Assembly (NCBI GenBank): GCA_024123915.1
Contig: CP099650.1
Span: 496,001-560,000, forward strand
Length of the DNA: 64,000 bases
Source of the DNA: Oxalobacteraceae bacterium OTU3CAMAD1
GTDB lineage: Bacteria > Pseudomonadota > Gammaproteobacteria > Burkholderiales > Burkholderiaceae_D
Direction: 5' to 3'
The notes under the pieces were generated by a model that did no database searches, was not told the DNA's origin, and saw only the letters and a program-made list of their open reading frames with translations. A program made the position numbers and the translations under genes. Shown here one piece after another: positions 1 to 8,881 of this stretch (positions are counted from its first letter, which is position 1; every line of letters begins with the position of its first letter).

Positions 1-597
1 GCCATATTGTTTGGACAGCGCCTCCAGCACCGGCAAGGGCTCCTTGCCGAAGGCGGAGTCGTGGTACAGGTGGACGATTTTTTTGCCTTTGAGTTTGTCC
101 ATGCCGCCGTTCTTGTCGCCCAGGTACTTGATCATGCCGGCCGCCTGGTTCCAGTAGCTGGTGATCAGGGGGAAAACGTAGGGGAAGACCTTGCCGTTGG
201 CGGCGTCCGAGCGGCCGTAGCCGATCATCGTCATCGGGATTTTGTCGGTCGGCAGGCGGTCGAGCACTCCATAGGCGACGCCGGTGGACAGCGGCTCGAC
301 CAAAGTGGCGCCGCCGTTCTTGGTTTTCAGCCGCTCGTAGCATTCGACGCCGCGCGACGGGTTGTATTCGGTCTCGCATTCCTCCCAGCCGATCTTGACG
401 CCATTGATGCCGCCCGACAGGTTGACCAGGTTGAAGTAGTCGATGATGCCGCCGTAAAAACCGGAACCGCCCGCCGCATAAGGGCCGACGCGGTACGAGG
501 GCAGGGCGACGTACTGTCCGGCGGCCTGCTGCGCCAGCGCGGGCGCGATGGTTGCGACAAGTGCGGCGCCAATTACAAACGATGCCATGATTTTCAT
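1..597 (-). CDS. Branched-chain amino-acid-type ABC transporter substrate-binding protein (partial)
   Basis: Periplasmic ligand-binding protein of a Liv/HAAT-family ABC importer. Only the first 199 residues are inside the window; the C-terminus lies beyond position 1. The ATG at 597 has a good ribosome-binding site (AGGAGA, six bases upstream). A Sec signal peptide is clear: MKIM start, hydrophobic stretch, then APALA-QQ cleavage. The following sequence (GGINGVKIGWEECETEYNP, then a GFYGG segment before it) is typical of the N-terminal lobe of periplasmic binding fold type I. It is the last visible gene of the minus-strand operon with livM, livH, livG and an acyl-CoA ligase. A second ATPase (LivF) is not in the window and probably lies further left. 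The true ligand is unknown; the ligase upstream argues for an organic acid rather than an amino acid (inference). Confidence 0.88.
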   Translation of the reverse strand, partial: MKIMASFVIGAALVATIAPALAQQAAGQYVALPSYRVGPYAAGGSGFYGGIIDYFNLVNLSGGINGVKIGWEECETEYNPSRGVECYERLKTKNGGATLVEPLSTGVAYGVLDRLPTDKIPMTMIGYGRSDAANGKVFPYVFPLITSYWNQAAGMIKYLGDKNGGMDKLKGKKIVHLYHDSAFGKEPLPVLEALSKQYG

Positions 598-648
598 TGT
601 TGTCTCCTCTTGGGTACTACGCTGGAAGGTTGCATCCAATTGCTGCGC

Positions 649-1707
649 TCAGTGCGGGAAAGGCCACAGGCGCAGTTTCTCTTTACCGATTTGCCACAAA
701 CGCGCCAGGCCGTGCGGCTCGACGATCAGGAAAAATATGATCAAGGCGCCGAACACCATCAACTCCAGATTGGACGCCACGCTATTCGGCAGCGACAGGC
801 TGTGTGCCAGAATATTGAGCAGCACCGGCAGCAGCACGATGAAGGCCGCGCCGAGGAAGGAGCCGAGTATCGAGCCGACGCCGCCGATGATGATCATGAA
901 CAGGATGCGGAACGACAGATCGAGGTTGTAGGCCTCCGGTTCCACGGTGCCCAGGTAGGCGAAGGCGTACAGCGCGCCGGCCACACCGCAGTAGAAGGAG
1001 CTGACGGCGAACGCCAGCAGCTTGGTGCGCATCAGCCGGAAGCCGATCACTTCCGCCGCCACGTCCATGTCGCGCACCGCCATCCAGGAGCGGCCGACGT
1101 TGGAGCGCACCATGTTCTTGGCCAGCAGCGCCATCACGGCCACCACGCCGAGCACCAGCAGGTATTTGCGGTCCGGCGTATCGAACTGGTAGCCGAGGAT
1201 GACGATTTTCTGCGCCGTGATGACGCCGGAGGCGCTGTAGTTGGTCAGGTAGGGGATCTTGGTCAGGCACCAGATCACGAAGAACTGCGTGGCCAGGGTC
1301 GACGCGGCCAGGTAGAAGCCGCGTATCCGCAGCGACGGCAGGCCGAAGGCGATGCCGACCGCCGCCGCGCTCAGCCCCCCGAGCACGAAAGCCACCAGCA
1401 CCGGAATGCCGGGAATGCGGGCGACGAAGTTATACGAAGCGAAGGCGCCCACCGCCATGAAGGCGGCGGTGCCGAGCGACAGCTGGCCCGCGTAGCCGGT
1501 CAGGATGTTCAACCCGAGCGCGGCGAGCGAAAAGATCAAAAACGGAATCAGGATCGCCGACAAGGCGTAGGGCGACGCCACCAGCGGCACCACCACGATG
1601 GCGACGACCAGCAGCGCGAGCATCGCCACGCGGTCCTGCAAGATAGGGAAGATCTGGCTGTCGGCCTGATAGCTGGTCTTGAATTGTCCTGCTTCGCGGT
1701 AGAGCAT
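649..1707 (-). CDS. livM: Branched-chain amino-acid-type ABC transporter permease (LivM)
   Basis: Inner-membrane permease of the Liv-type importer, 352 residues, the usual LivM length. After a polar N-terminus (about 30 residues) it alternates hydrophobic helices with short loops. The LivM hallmark region ALGLNILTGYAGQLSLG is present near residue 65, and the conserved cytoplasmic-loop segment NVGRSWMAVRDMDVAAEVIG near residue 210 contacts the ATPases. It follows livH by 22 bp and precedes the binding-protein gene by about 50 bp, so co-transcription is expected. LivM forms the translocation pore with LivH. Nothing is unusual in the reading frame. Confidence 0.93.
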   Translation of the reverse strand: MLYREAGQFKTSYQADSQIFPILQDRVAMLALLVVAIVVVPLVASPYALSAILIPFLIFSLAALGLNILTGYAGQLSLGTAAFMAVGAFASYNFVARIPGIPVLVAFVLGGLSAAAVGIAFGLPSLRIRGFYLAASTLATQFFVIWCLTKIPYLTNYSASGVITAQKIVILGYQFDTPDRKYLLVLGVVAVMALLAKNMVRSNVGRSWMAVRDMDVAAEVIGFRLMRTKLLAFAVSSFYCGVAGALYAFAYLGTVEPEAYNLDLSFRILFMIIIGGVGSILGSFLGAAFIVLLPVLLNILAHSLSLPNSVASNLELMVFGALIIFFLIVEPHGLARLWQIGKEKLRLWPFPH

Positions 1708-1729
1708 GTGCGCCTCTTAAGGTTCGCTT

Positions 1730-2632
1730 TTAAATCCTGCGGATGATTTTTTCGCCGAACAGGCCTTCCGGCCGCACCAGCAGGAACATCAGCGCCAGCA
1801 CGTACGGGAACCAGCCTTCGATGCCGCCGCCGACCAGCGGGCCGATATACACCTCGGCCAGTTTTTCCGACGCGCCGATAATCAGGCCGCCGACGATCGC
1901 TCCCGGCATCGATGTGAAGCCGCCCAGGATGAGCACCGGCAGCGCTTTGAGCGCCACGAAGGTCAGCGCGAACTGCACGCCATTGCGTGCGCCCCACAAC
2001 AGGCCGGCCACCAGCGCGACCACACCGGCCACCGCCCACAGCACCGCCCAGATGCGCTGCAGCGGAATGCCCACCGCCAGCGCGGCTTGGTGATCGTCGG
2101 CGACGGCGCGCAGCGCGCGGCCCACCTTGGTTTTGGAGAACAGCAGCGCCAAAGAGGTGACCAGGACACCGCACACTGCCGCCGCCATGATGTCGAACTG
2201 CGACACCAGCAGATTGAAGTTCTCCATCAGGTACTCCGACGGCACGTCTTCGATCGGTAGTTCCAGCCTGTGCACTTGGTTGCCCCACATCAGCTGCGCC
2301 AAGCCCTCGATGAAGAAGGCCAAGCCGATGGTGGCCATAAACAGCGTGATTTCGGGCTGGTTGACCAGCGGCCGCAGGACCACCCGCTCGATCGCTATCC
2401 CGAGCAGTATCATCACCACGATGGTCAGCGGTATCGCCAACCACAGCGACACGCCGAATTTGTCCATGATGCCGACGCAGGTCAGGGCGGCGAAGAACAC
2501 CATCGCCCCCTGGGCGAAATTGAACACGCCGGAGGCCTTATAGATCAGCACAAAGCCGATCGCCACCAGCGCGTACATGACACCGGACAGCAGGCCGCCG
2601 ATCAGCACCTCGAAGAAGAAGTTGATGTTCAT
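1730..2632 (-). CDS. livH: Branched-chain amino-acid-type ABC transporter permease (LivH)
   Basis: Second membrane subunit of the Liv-type importer, 300 residues with the start chosen at ATG 2632 (MNINFFFEVLIGG). The open frame extends 65 codons further upstream but that part is Arg-rich shadow sequence inside livG. The chosen ATG overlaps the livG stop codon in an ATGA arrangement, which indicates translational coupling. LivH signatures are present: GVMYALVAIGFVLIYKASGV and NFAQGAMVFF in the first helices, and a C-terminal RPEGLFGEK. It pairs with LivM to make the permease. Confidence 0.93.
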   Translation of the reverse strand: MNINFFFEVLIGGLLSGVMYALVAIGFVLIYKASGVFNFAQGAMVFFAALTCVGIMDKFGVSLWLAIPLTIVVMILLGIAIERVVLRPLVNQPEITLFMATIGLAFFIEGLAQLMWGNQVHRLELPIEDVPSEYLMENFNLLVSQFDIMAAAVCGVLVTSLALLFSKTKVGRALRAVADDHQAALAVGIPLQRIWAVLWAVAGVVALVAGLLWGARNGVQFALTFVALKALPVLILGGFTSMPGAIVGGLIIGASEKLAEVYIGPLVGGGIEGWFPYVLALMFLLVRPEGLFGEKIIRRI

Positions 2633-3492
2633 GCGTGCGCGACTCCAAGATAGGCGTTGATCACGTCCTGATTGCCGCGCACCTCGTCCGGCGTACCGTC
2701 GCCGATCTTGCGGCCGTAGTCCAGGACCACCACGCGGTCCGAGATATCCATCACCACGCCCATATCGTGCTCGATCAAGACGATGGTGGTGCCGAATTGG
2801 TCGTTGACGTCGAGGATGAAGCGGCACATGTCCTGCTTTTCTTCGACGTTCATGCCGGCCATCGGCTCGTCCAGCAGCAGGATCTCCGGCTCGGCGGCCA
2901 GCGCCCGGCCCAATTCCACACGCTTTTGCAGGCCGTATGGCAGGCGTCCAACGGGCGTTTTGCGGATCGCCTGGATTTCCAGGAAATCGATGATTTCCTC
3001 CGCCTTGACGCGGTGCGCGATCTCCTCGCGCCGCGCCGGCCCCCAGTACAGCGCCTGCATCAGGAAGTTGGACTTCATCTTCAGGTTACGGCCGGTCATG
3101 ATGTTGTCGAGGACCGTCATGCCCTTGAACAGCGCGATGTTCTGGAAGGTGCGCGCGATGCCCGCCTTGGCGGCCGTGTGGCAATCCATGTTCTTGTGGT
3201 GCTGGCCGCGAAAAACAATCTCCCCCTGCTGCGGGCGATAGACGCCGTTGATCACGTTCAGCATCGAGCTTTTGCCGGCGCCATTGGGGCCGATGATGGC
3301 GCGAATCTCGTGTTTTTTCACGTCGAAGGAGATATCGGTCAGCGCCTTCACGCCGCCGAACGACAGCGAGATGTTTTTCAGGTCGAGGATCACGTCGCCG
3401 ATGACGCGGCGCCCGCTACTCGTGTTTGCAAAAGCGTCGGCGCCGAAGTGGGCGTCTGGTTCGTTCATCTGCATGGTCGCTCTCTCCGTCAT
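2629..3492 (-). CDS. livG: ABC transporter ATP-binding protein (LivG-type)
   Basis: Cytoplasmic ATPase of the Liv-type importer, 287 residues. Visible motifs: Walker A GPNGAGKSS (residues 68-76), a signature of the divergent LivG form (LPYGLQKRVELGRAL), Walker B EILLLDEPMAGMN and the switch histidine in IEHDMG. The C-terminal GRKIGDGTPDEVRGNQDVINAYLG is the LivG-specific tail. The start is taken at ATG 3492 because it overlaps the stop of the upstream ligase gene by four bases; the frame stays open 11 codons further. An extra 30 or so polar residues precede the ATPase core. The stop overlaps the start of livH. Confidence 0.93.
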   Translation of the reverse strand: MTERATMQMNEPDAHFGADAFANTSSGRRVIGDVILDLKNISLSFGGVKALTDISFDVKKHEIRAIIGPNGAGKSSMLNVINGVYRPQQGEIVFRGQHHKNMDCHTAAKAGIARTFQNIALFKGMTVLDNIMTGRNLKMKSNFLMQALYWGPARREEIAHRVKAEEIIDFLEIQAIRKTPVGRLPYGLQKRVELGRALAAEPEILLLDEPMAGMNVEEKQDMCRFILDVNDQFGTTIVLIEHDMGVVMDISDRVVVLDYGRKIGDGTPDEVRGNQDVINAYLGVAHA

Positions 3493-5432
3493 GCCGCTGC
3501 TTGGACTGCGGGGAAGGTCTTGCACCGTTCTATCTTCAGATCCGCCGCCACCAGGCCCGTTCGGCCATCTTCAAACTTCACCTGCGTCTCGATGTATTGC
3601 GACGTTTTGCCGCCGTACAGGGCGTCGATCAGCACCGAGTATTTCTCGGCGATGAATTTGCGCCGCACCTTGCGTGTGCGCGTCAACTCGTCGTCGTCGG
3701 GATCGAGCTCCTTGTGCAGCACCAGATAGCGGTGGATTTGCGTGTCGCCCATCATCGGCTCGGCGGCCAGGTCGGCGTTGACCTGCTCGATGCAGTCGCG
3801 GATCAGGCCATAGACTTGCGGATGCGCCGCCAGGTCCGTGTAGCCGGAATAGGCGATGCCGCGCCGCTCCGCCCAGTTACCCACGGCCTCGATGTCGATA
3901 TTGATGAAGGCGCAAACTTCGTCGCGCTCATGGCCGAACGCCACTGCCTCTTTGATGAACGGGAAGAACTTGAGTTTATTTTCGATGTAGTTCGGCGCGA
4001 AGATGGCGCCGCCGTTCATCCGGCCCACGTCGGCCGCGCGGTCGATGATTTTCAAATGGCCTTCGGGATCGAACAAGCCGGCGTCGCCGGTGTGGAAGTA
4101 GCCTTGCGCGTCGATCGCCTCGCGCGTTGCGTCGGGACGCTTGTAATAGCAATCCATCAGTGTTGGCGATTTCACCAGCACCTCGCCGTTGTCGGCCAGT
4201 TTGACCTCCACGCCGGGCGCCGGCAGGCCGACGCTGTCGAATTTGATCTGGCTGTCCGGTTGCAGGCAAATGTAGGCGCAGGTTTCGGTCGAGCCGTAAA
4301 ACTGCTTCAGATTGACGCCGATGGAGCGATAGAAGCGGAACAGATCGGGTCCTATCGCGGCACCGGCGGTGTAGGCGACGCGCACGCGCGACAATCCAAG
4401 CACGTTTTTCAGCGGCCCGTAAACCAGCACCCGGCCCAGCGCGTACAACAGGCGATCGGCCAGCGGCACCGCTTTGCCGTCCAAAATCGCCGCCCCGCTG
4501 CGGCGCGCCACCGCCATGAAGTACTGGAACATGGCGCGTTTGATGGCGCCGGCGTCCTCCATCCGTATCATCACGGTAGTGAGCATGTTCTCGAACACGC
4601 GCGGCGGGGCGAAGTAATAAGTAGGACCGATTTCGCGCATGTCCGTCATGACGGTGTCGCCGGACTCGGGGCAGTTGACGGTGAAACCGGCCGTCATCGC
4701 CTGCGCGAAGGAGAACAGGCAGTCGCCCACCCACGCCATCGGCAAGTAGGACAGGATGTCTTCGGCGTCGGTGAGGTTCTCGAAACCGACGCCGCCGGTG
4801 CCGGCCGCGATCAGCGCGGCGTGGGTTTGGCACACGCCTTTCGGCTTGCCGGTGGTGCCGGATGTGTAGAGGATGATGGCGTTGTCGCCGCCTTGGCCGG
4901 CATCGACGGCGGCGTCGAACATGCCGGGATGGGCTTTGTCCCAGTCGCGCCCCAGCTCCTGCAAGCGGGCGAAGGACAGCAAACCTGGCTGGCGGTAGTG
5001 GCGCATGCCGCGTTCATCGTCATAGGCGATGTGGCGGATATGCGGATACAACGTTTGCAATTCCATCAGTTTGTCGACCTGCTCCTGGTCTTCGACGATG
5101 GCGTAGTGGATCTCCGCGTTTTCGAGCACGTAGGCCATGTCGGCGGCCGGCGCGTCCTGGTACAGCGGCACCGGAACGCCGCCGAGGCATTGCGCGGCCA
5201 GCATCGCCCAATAAAGGCGCGGGCGGTTGTCGCCGATGATGGCCAGGTTCATGCCGCGTTCGAACCCCAGCGCCGCCAGTCCGCAGGCCAGCGCGCGCAC
5301 TTCGCCGTTCACCTGCGCCCAGTTCCAGCTTTGCCAGATGCCCAAGTGTTTTTCGCGGAACGCGGGCTTGCCGGGTCTGACCTGGCCGTGCGCGAGCAGG
5401 CGGCGAGGAAAAGTCTCTTGATCGTTTTGCAC
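3489..5432 (-). CDS. AMP-dependent acyl-CoA synthetase/ligase
   Basis: Member of the acyl-adenylate-forming (ANL) superfamily, expected to activate a carboxylic acid with ATP and ligate it to coenzyme A. Motifs: P-loop ILYTSGTTGKPKG near residue 190, QFYGSTETC (A5), HTGDAGLF (A7) and ELTRTRKVRRKF near the C-terminus. Start: the frame is open to an ATG at 5528, but a GTG at 5432 has an ideal GGAGA six bases upstream and matches the expected N-terminus (QETFPRRLLAHG), giving 647 residues. It is the first gene of the operon with livG-livH-livM and the binding protein, overlapping livG by four bases. Long-chain, aromatic or hydroxy-aromatic acids are all possible substrates; the sequence does not decide. 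Coupling of uptake and CoA activation is inferred from the operon. Confidence 0.88.
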   Translation of the reverse strand: MQNDQETFPRRLLAHGQVRPGKPAFREKHLGIWQSWNWAQVNGEVRALACGLAALGFERGMNLAIIGDNRPRLYWAMLAAQCLGGVPVPLYQDAPAADMAYVLENAEIHYAIVEDQEQVDKLMELQTLYPHIRHIAYDDERGMRHYRQPGLLSFARLQELGRDWDKAHPGMFDAAVDAGQGGDNAIILYTSGTTGKPKGVCQTHAALIAAGTGGVGFENLTDAEDILSYLPMAWVGDCLFSFAQAMTAGFTVNCPESGDTVMTDMREIGPTYYFAPPRVFENMLTTVMIRMEDAGAIKRAMFQYFMAVARRSGAAILDGKAVPLADRLLYALGRVLVYGPLKNVLGLSRVRVAYTAGAAIGPDLFRFYRSIGVNLKQFYGSTETCAYICLQPDSQIKFDSVGLPAPGVEVKLADNGEVLVKSPTLMDCYYKRPDATREAIDAQGYFHTGDAGLFDPEGHLKIIDRAADVGRMNGGAIFAPNYIENKLKFFPFIKEAVAFGHERDEVCAFINIDIEAVGNWAERRGIAYSGYTDLAAHPQVYGLIRDCIEQVNADLAAEPMMGDTQIHRYLVLHKELDPDDDELTRTRKVRRKFIAEKYSVLIDALYGGKTSQYIETQVKFEDGRTGLVAADLKIERCKTFPAVQAAA

Positions 5433-5455
5433 CAGTTGTCTCCGGTTGCTTTTCT

Positions 5456-5469
5456 TGTACTTGTGTACA
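5456..5469. promoter_or_regulatory. Candidate Crp/Fnr-family operator (TGTAC-N4-GTACA)
   Basis: Perfect dyad TGTAC-TTGT-GTACA with the 5-4-5 geometry of Fnr boxes (TTGAT-N4-ATCAA). It lies 23 bases before the GTG start of the ligase operon and about 90 bases before the divergent Crp/Fnr-type regulator gene. Assignment to that regulator is inference from geometry and position. Confidence 0.45.
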
Positions 5470-5559
5470 GCTTCTTGTGTGATGATATTAGCCTGCCGCA
5501 AAGACCTGTGTTGTCGTTTCGATGACAATTGACCGACTTTTCTATGGTGCGACGCAATA

Positions 5560-6249
5560 ATGTCTGATCAACATCCACTCTCCCTGAAAGCAGCCTTACG
5601 CTCTGCAATTTGGGCGCAAAGCCTGACGCCGGAACAAATGGCGCGCGTCGAGGCCGATACCTTTGAAACCTTCGTTCCCAAAGGCGGTTATGTTTGCCGT
5701 AAAGGGGAGATGGTCGAGAATTGGCTCGGTATTATCGACGGCATGGTCAAAATGAATAATTTTTCGCGCTCCGGTAAAAGCGTGACTTTTACCGGTGTGC
5801 CGGCTGGGGGCTGGTTTGGCGAAGGGTCCATTTTAAAAAACGAGATTCTTAAATATGATGCGATGGCTTTACGTGATGCCCGCATAGCGCGCATGCCCGC
5901 TTCCACATTTATGTGGTTACTCGATTCGAGTTTGCCTTTCACGCGATTCCTGCTGATGCAATTGAATGAGCGTCTCGGGCAATTTATTGGCATGGTGGAA
6001 AACGACAGGCTGCTTAATCCGGATACCCGCGTGGCCCGATGTCTGGCGTCGATGTTTAATTCCCATCTCTATCCCGGCCTGGAAAAATTGATTCAAATAT
6101 CGCAGGAAGAATTAGGGCTACTTTCCGGCGCATCTCGTCAGCGCGCGCATCAGGCTTTGCATCTGCTGGAGAAACAAGGCCTGTTGCGCGTCGATTACGG
6201 CGGCATCCGCATTCTCGATCTGGAAGGCCTGCGTCGCTACGAAGCTTAG
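5560..6249 (+). CDS. Crp/Fnr family transcriptional regulator
   Basis: 229-residue cytoplasmic regulator. Residues about 30-140 form a cyclic-nucleotide-binding-like beta-roll (GYVCRKGEMVENWLGIIDGMVK, GGWFGEGSIL). A long dimer helix follows, then a C-terminal winged helix with recognition segment GASRQRAHQALHLLEKQGLL. No cysteine cluster suited to a [4Fe-4S] centre is seen, so it is probably not a classical oxygen-sensing Fnr; the effector is unknown. It is divergent from the acyl-CoA ligase/Liv operon, suggesting it controls that operon. Its DNA is visibly more A+T-rich than its neighbours, as is the pseudogene that follows. Confidence 0.9.
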   Translation: MSDQHPLSLKAALRSAIWAQSLTPEQMARVEADTFETFVPKGGYVCRKGEMVENWLGIIDGMVKMNNFSRSGKSVTFTGVPAGGWFGEGSILKNEILKYDAMALRDARIARMPASTFMWLLDSSLPFTRFLLMQLNERLGQFIGMVENDRLLNPDTRVARCLASMFNSHLYPGLEKLIQISQEELGLLSGASRQRAHQALHLLEKQGLLRVDYGGIRILDLEGLRRYEA

Positions 6250-6263
6250 CGCCTCATGCCGAA

Positions 6264-6290
6264 AATTGGCGAATACACGCCAATATTTAG
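6264..6290 (+). terminator. Hairpin downstream of the Crp/Fnr gene
   Basis: ATTGGCG-AATACA-CGCCAAT is a perfect 7-bp stem with a six-base loop, starting about 16 bases after the stop codon and followed by a short ATTT stretch. It is terminator-like, but the T-run is weak. Confidence 0.35.
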
Positions 6291-6372
6291 CATGATTGCC
6301 GCGTAAATGCCGCCTGGACGCCAGCCTTCAAGGGCCGGACTGCTACAAACCTAAGCCTCTAGCGAATCCGAT

Positions 6373-6975
6373 TTATCGACGATGCACTGTTTCGTGTAAT
6401 AGAGCATTGAGGCTGTCGATAACGTTCGGTCCAGCGATGTGCTCGATGTGCGCGGATTCCAGGCGGCCCAATTCCGTTTCAATGAATTGGTTCAAGATAG
6501 GCACCTGCGGCGCCAAGCCCATTTCCGGAGCGGCCTGTTTCTTTATCAGTAACTCGTCAATTGCCGTCAGTAATTCCGGTGCATCGTCAAGCAGATGCAA
6601 TAGTTTCTGGAAGTCGATTGGCGCCGGTGTCTGATACCGTTCCAGCCATCGCACCGAAAGCAGAGGTCTCAATACATAGAAGTATTTCTTCAATGGCACC
6701 ATCCCCTCGCGCAGATAGGTCCGGTAATTTGTCTTTGCCATACTTCGGTAGTGGTAAATGCCACTATGCCGCGAATATACGTCGCCAATCATCGAAGGGA
6801 CCATTTTCAACATAAATAATAGGCGAATGTATTGTCGCTGTTTGGCGAGTCAAAGCCCCCGGGCGCGGCTGCCGGATTCCGCGGCCAGCAAGATACGGAT
6901 ATTGTGTTCTTTCTCGACGGCGGCAAGACGCAGCATGATCTCGAGTCGGATTTCTTCAGAACTGCTAGGGTTCAT
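6373..6975 (-). pseudogene. Decayed nucleotidyltransferase (DNA polymerase beta superfamily, RlaP/COG3541-like)
   Basis: Three pieces of one gene lie in three different minus-strand frames. Piece 1 starts at ATG 6975 and reads to IRILLAAESGSRARG, the GSRA-G nucleotidyltransferase signature; a run of five G then shifts the frame to a stop. In the next frame the sequence continues as FDSPNSDN, the start of the F-SPDSDYDVR catalytic motif. Piece 2 (about 6780-6835) reads HSPIIYVENGPFDDWRRIF, the conserved mid-protein segment. Piece 3 (6373 to about 6800) holds the C-terminal helices (KKYFYVLRPLLSVRWL). About 50-60 residues between pieces 1 and 2, including the catalytic aspartates, are missing. 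Internal deletion plus at least two frameshifts make it non-functional. The family assignment is from memory of its motifs. Confidence 0.7.
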
Positions 6976-7066
6976 TTGCGTGTTATTGGAAACCGGGGCT
7001 AAGGCAATCGCGGTATCATAGCGACAAGCTATGCCGCACCGGCGGCGCACCGGATTCAAGCTACCC

Positions 7067-8881
7067 ATGGATACTTCAGATACCACCCACGTCACCGAGC
7101 GCCTGGCGCTGTTGCGGGCGGCGATGCGTCGGCGCGGCATCGACGCGCTGATGGTACCCTCGGCCGATCCTCACCTGTCCGAGTACCTGCCGGCCCGCTG
7201 GAAGGGCCGCGAATGGCTGTCCGGGTTCACCGGCTCGGTTGGCACCTTCATCATCACCGCCGATTTTGCCGGCGTCTGGACCGACGCCCGTTACTGGACT
7301 CAGGCCGAGCAAGAGCTGGCCGGCACCTCCATCCAGTTGATGAAGCTGACCTCCGGCGCCAGCGTGCAGTATGTCGACTGGCTGGCTGCCAAGCTGCAAG
7401 CCGGCCAGACCTTGGCGGTGGACGGCGCGGTGCTTGGCCTGGCGATCGCGCGCCTGTTAAGGCAGGCGCTGGAAGCAAAAAACGTCACCCTGCGCACCGA
7501 TCTCGATCCGCTCGACGAGATCTGGCCCGACCGTCCCGCGCTGCCGGCCGCGCCGGTTTACGAACACCAGCCGCCGTACGCGTCGAAAAGCCGCACCGCC
7601 AAACTGGCCGAGTTGCGCGACGCGATGCAGCGGCTGGGCGCCGACCGGCACCTGATCTCGACCCTGGACGATATCGCCTACCTATTCAACCTGCGCGGCG
7701 CCGACGTCAACTTCAATCCCGTCTTCCTGGCGCACGCGCTGATCACGCCAACCCGCGCGACCTTGTTCGTCGCCGACGGCAAAATCGCCGCCGAACTGGC
7801 CAGCCAACTGGCGGAACAGCATATCTATATAGCACCCTACGGTGCCGTCGCCGGGGCGCTGGCCGACTTGCCGCACGATGCCACCTTGTTAATCGATCCG
7901 CGCCGCGTCACCTTCGGCACCCGCCAGTGCGTGCCGGCGGAAGTGCGCGTGATCGAGGCGGTCAACCCGACCACCTTCGCCAAATCGCAAAAGAGCGAGC
8001 AGGATGCAAGTCACATCCGCGCGACGATGGAGCACGACGGTGCCGCGCTGTGCGAGTTTTTCACGTGGCTGGAGCAAACGCTGGCCGATCCCGCCAGAAC
8101 ACCGCTGACCGAAGTGGCGATCGACCACCACATCACTGCGGCGCGCGCGCGCCGGCCGGGCTTTATCAGTCCGAGCTTCGCCACCATCGCCGGCTTCCGC
8201 GCCAACGGCGCGATCATGCACTACCGCGCCAGCGAGGCGCATCACGCGGTGATCGAAGGCGACGGCCTGCTGCTGATCGATTCCGGCGGCCAGTATTTGG
8301 GCGGCACCACCGATATCACCCGCGTGGTCGCCGTCGGCGCCATCACCGCCGAACATAAACGCGACTTCACCTTGGTGCTCAAGGGCGTCATCGCGCTGTC
8401 GTCCGCGCGCTTCCCGCGCGGGACCAAATCCCCGATGCTCGACGCCATCGCCCGCGCGCCGCTATGGGCCGAAGGACTCGATTTCGGTCACGGCACCGGC
8501 CATGGCGTCGGCTATTTCCTCAACGTGCACGAAGGCCCGCAGTCGATCTCGCAGTCGGCGATGCCGGAGCCGCACACCGCTATGGAACCAGGCATGATTA
8601 CATCGATAGAACCGGGCCTTTACCGCCCGGGCAAATGGGGCATCCGGATTGAAAACCTGGTGCTCAACCGGCCCGCCGGCCAGACCGATTTCGGCGACTT
8701 CCTGCAGTTCGAGACGCTGACCCTGTGCCCGATCGACACCCGATGCATCGAGCTCTCGCTGCTGCGCGACGACGAAAAGCGCTGGCTCAACGACTACCAC
8801 GCCACGGTGCGCAGCCGTTTGCTGCCGCTATTGTCCGGCGACGCGCTGGCCTGGCTGGAAAACCGCACGGTGGCGCTATGA
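7067..8881 (+). CDS. M24 family Xaa-Pro aminopeptidase (aminopeptidase P)
   Basis: Cytoplasmic metallo-aminopeptidase of about 604 residues, the long three-domain form: two creatinase-like N-terminal domains, a pita-bread M24 catalytic domain and a C-terminal M24 extension. Metal-site motifs are in order: LLIDSGGQYLGGTTDITR (Asp ligands), FGHGTGHGVG (His ligand), ITSIEPGLY and GIRIENLVL (Glu ligands). It removes N-terminal residues preceding proline. ATG 7067 is preferred because the conserved fold begins at ERLALLRAAM. An in-frame ATG at 7031 lies 12 codons earlier, shortly after a TATCAT -10-like hexamer (7014-7019), so that start cannot be excluded. The stop overlaps the next gene's ATG. 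Confidence 0.93.
   Translation: MDTSDTTHVTERLALLRAAMRRRGIDALMVPSADPHLSEYLPARWKGREWLSGFTGSVGTFIITADFAGVWTDARYWTQAEQELAGTSIQLMKLTSGASVQYVDWLAAKLQAGQTLAVDGAVLGLAIARLLRQALEAKNVTLRTDLDPLDEIWPDRPALPAAPVYEHQPPYASKSRTAKLAELRDAMQRLGADRHLISTLDDIAYLFNLRGADVNFNPVFLAHALITPTRATLFVADGKIAAELASQLAEQHIYIAPYGAVAGALADLPHDATLLIDPRRVTFGTRQCVPAEVRVIEAVNPTTFAKSQKSEQDASHIRATMEHDGAALCEFFTWLEQTLADPARTPLTEVAIDHHITAARARRPGFISPSFATIAGFRANGAIMHYRASEAHHAVIEGDGLLLIDSGGQYLGGTTDITRVVAVGAITAEHKRDFTLVLKGVIALSSARFPRGTKSPMLDAIARAPLWAEGLDFGHGTGHGVGYFLNVHEGPQSISQSAMPEPHTAMEPGMITSIEPGLYRPGKWGIRIENLVLNRPAGQTDFGDFLQFETLTLCPIDTRCIELSLLRDDEKRWLNDYHATVRSRLLPLLSGDALAWLENRTVAL

Noticed and set aside
7..1746. 579-residue plus-strand open frame opposite the substrate-binding and livM genes
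   Set aside because: His/Arg/Gln-rich low-information translation, antisense to genes with clear motifs; typical G+C-rich shadow frame.
3426..5525. 699-residue plus-strand open frame opposite the acyl-CoA ligase
   Set aside because: Antisense shadow; the minus strand carries all ANL-family motifs.
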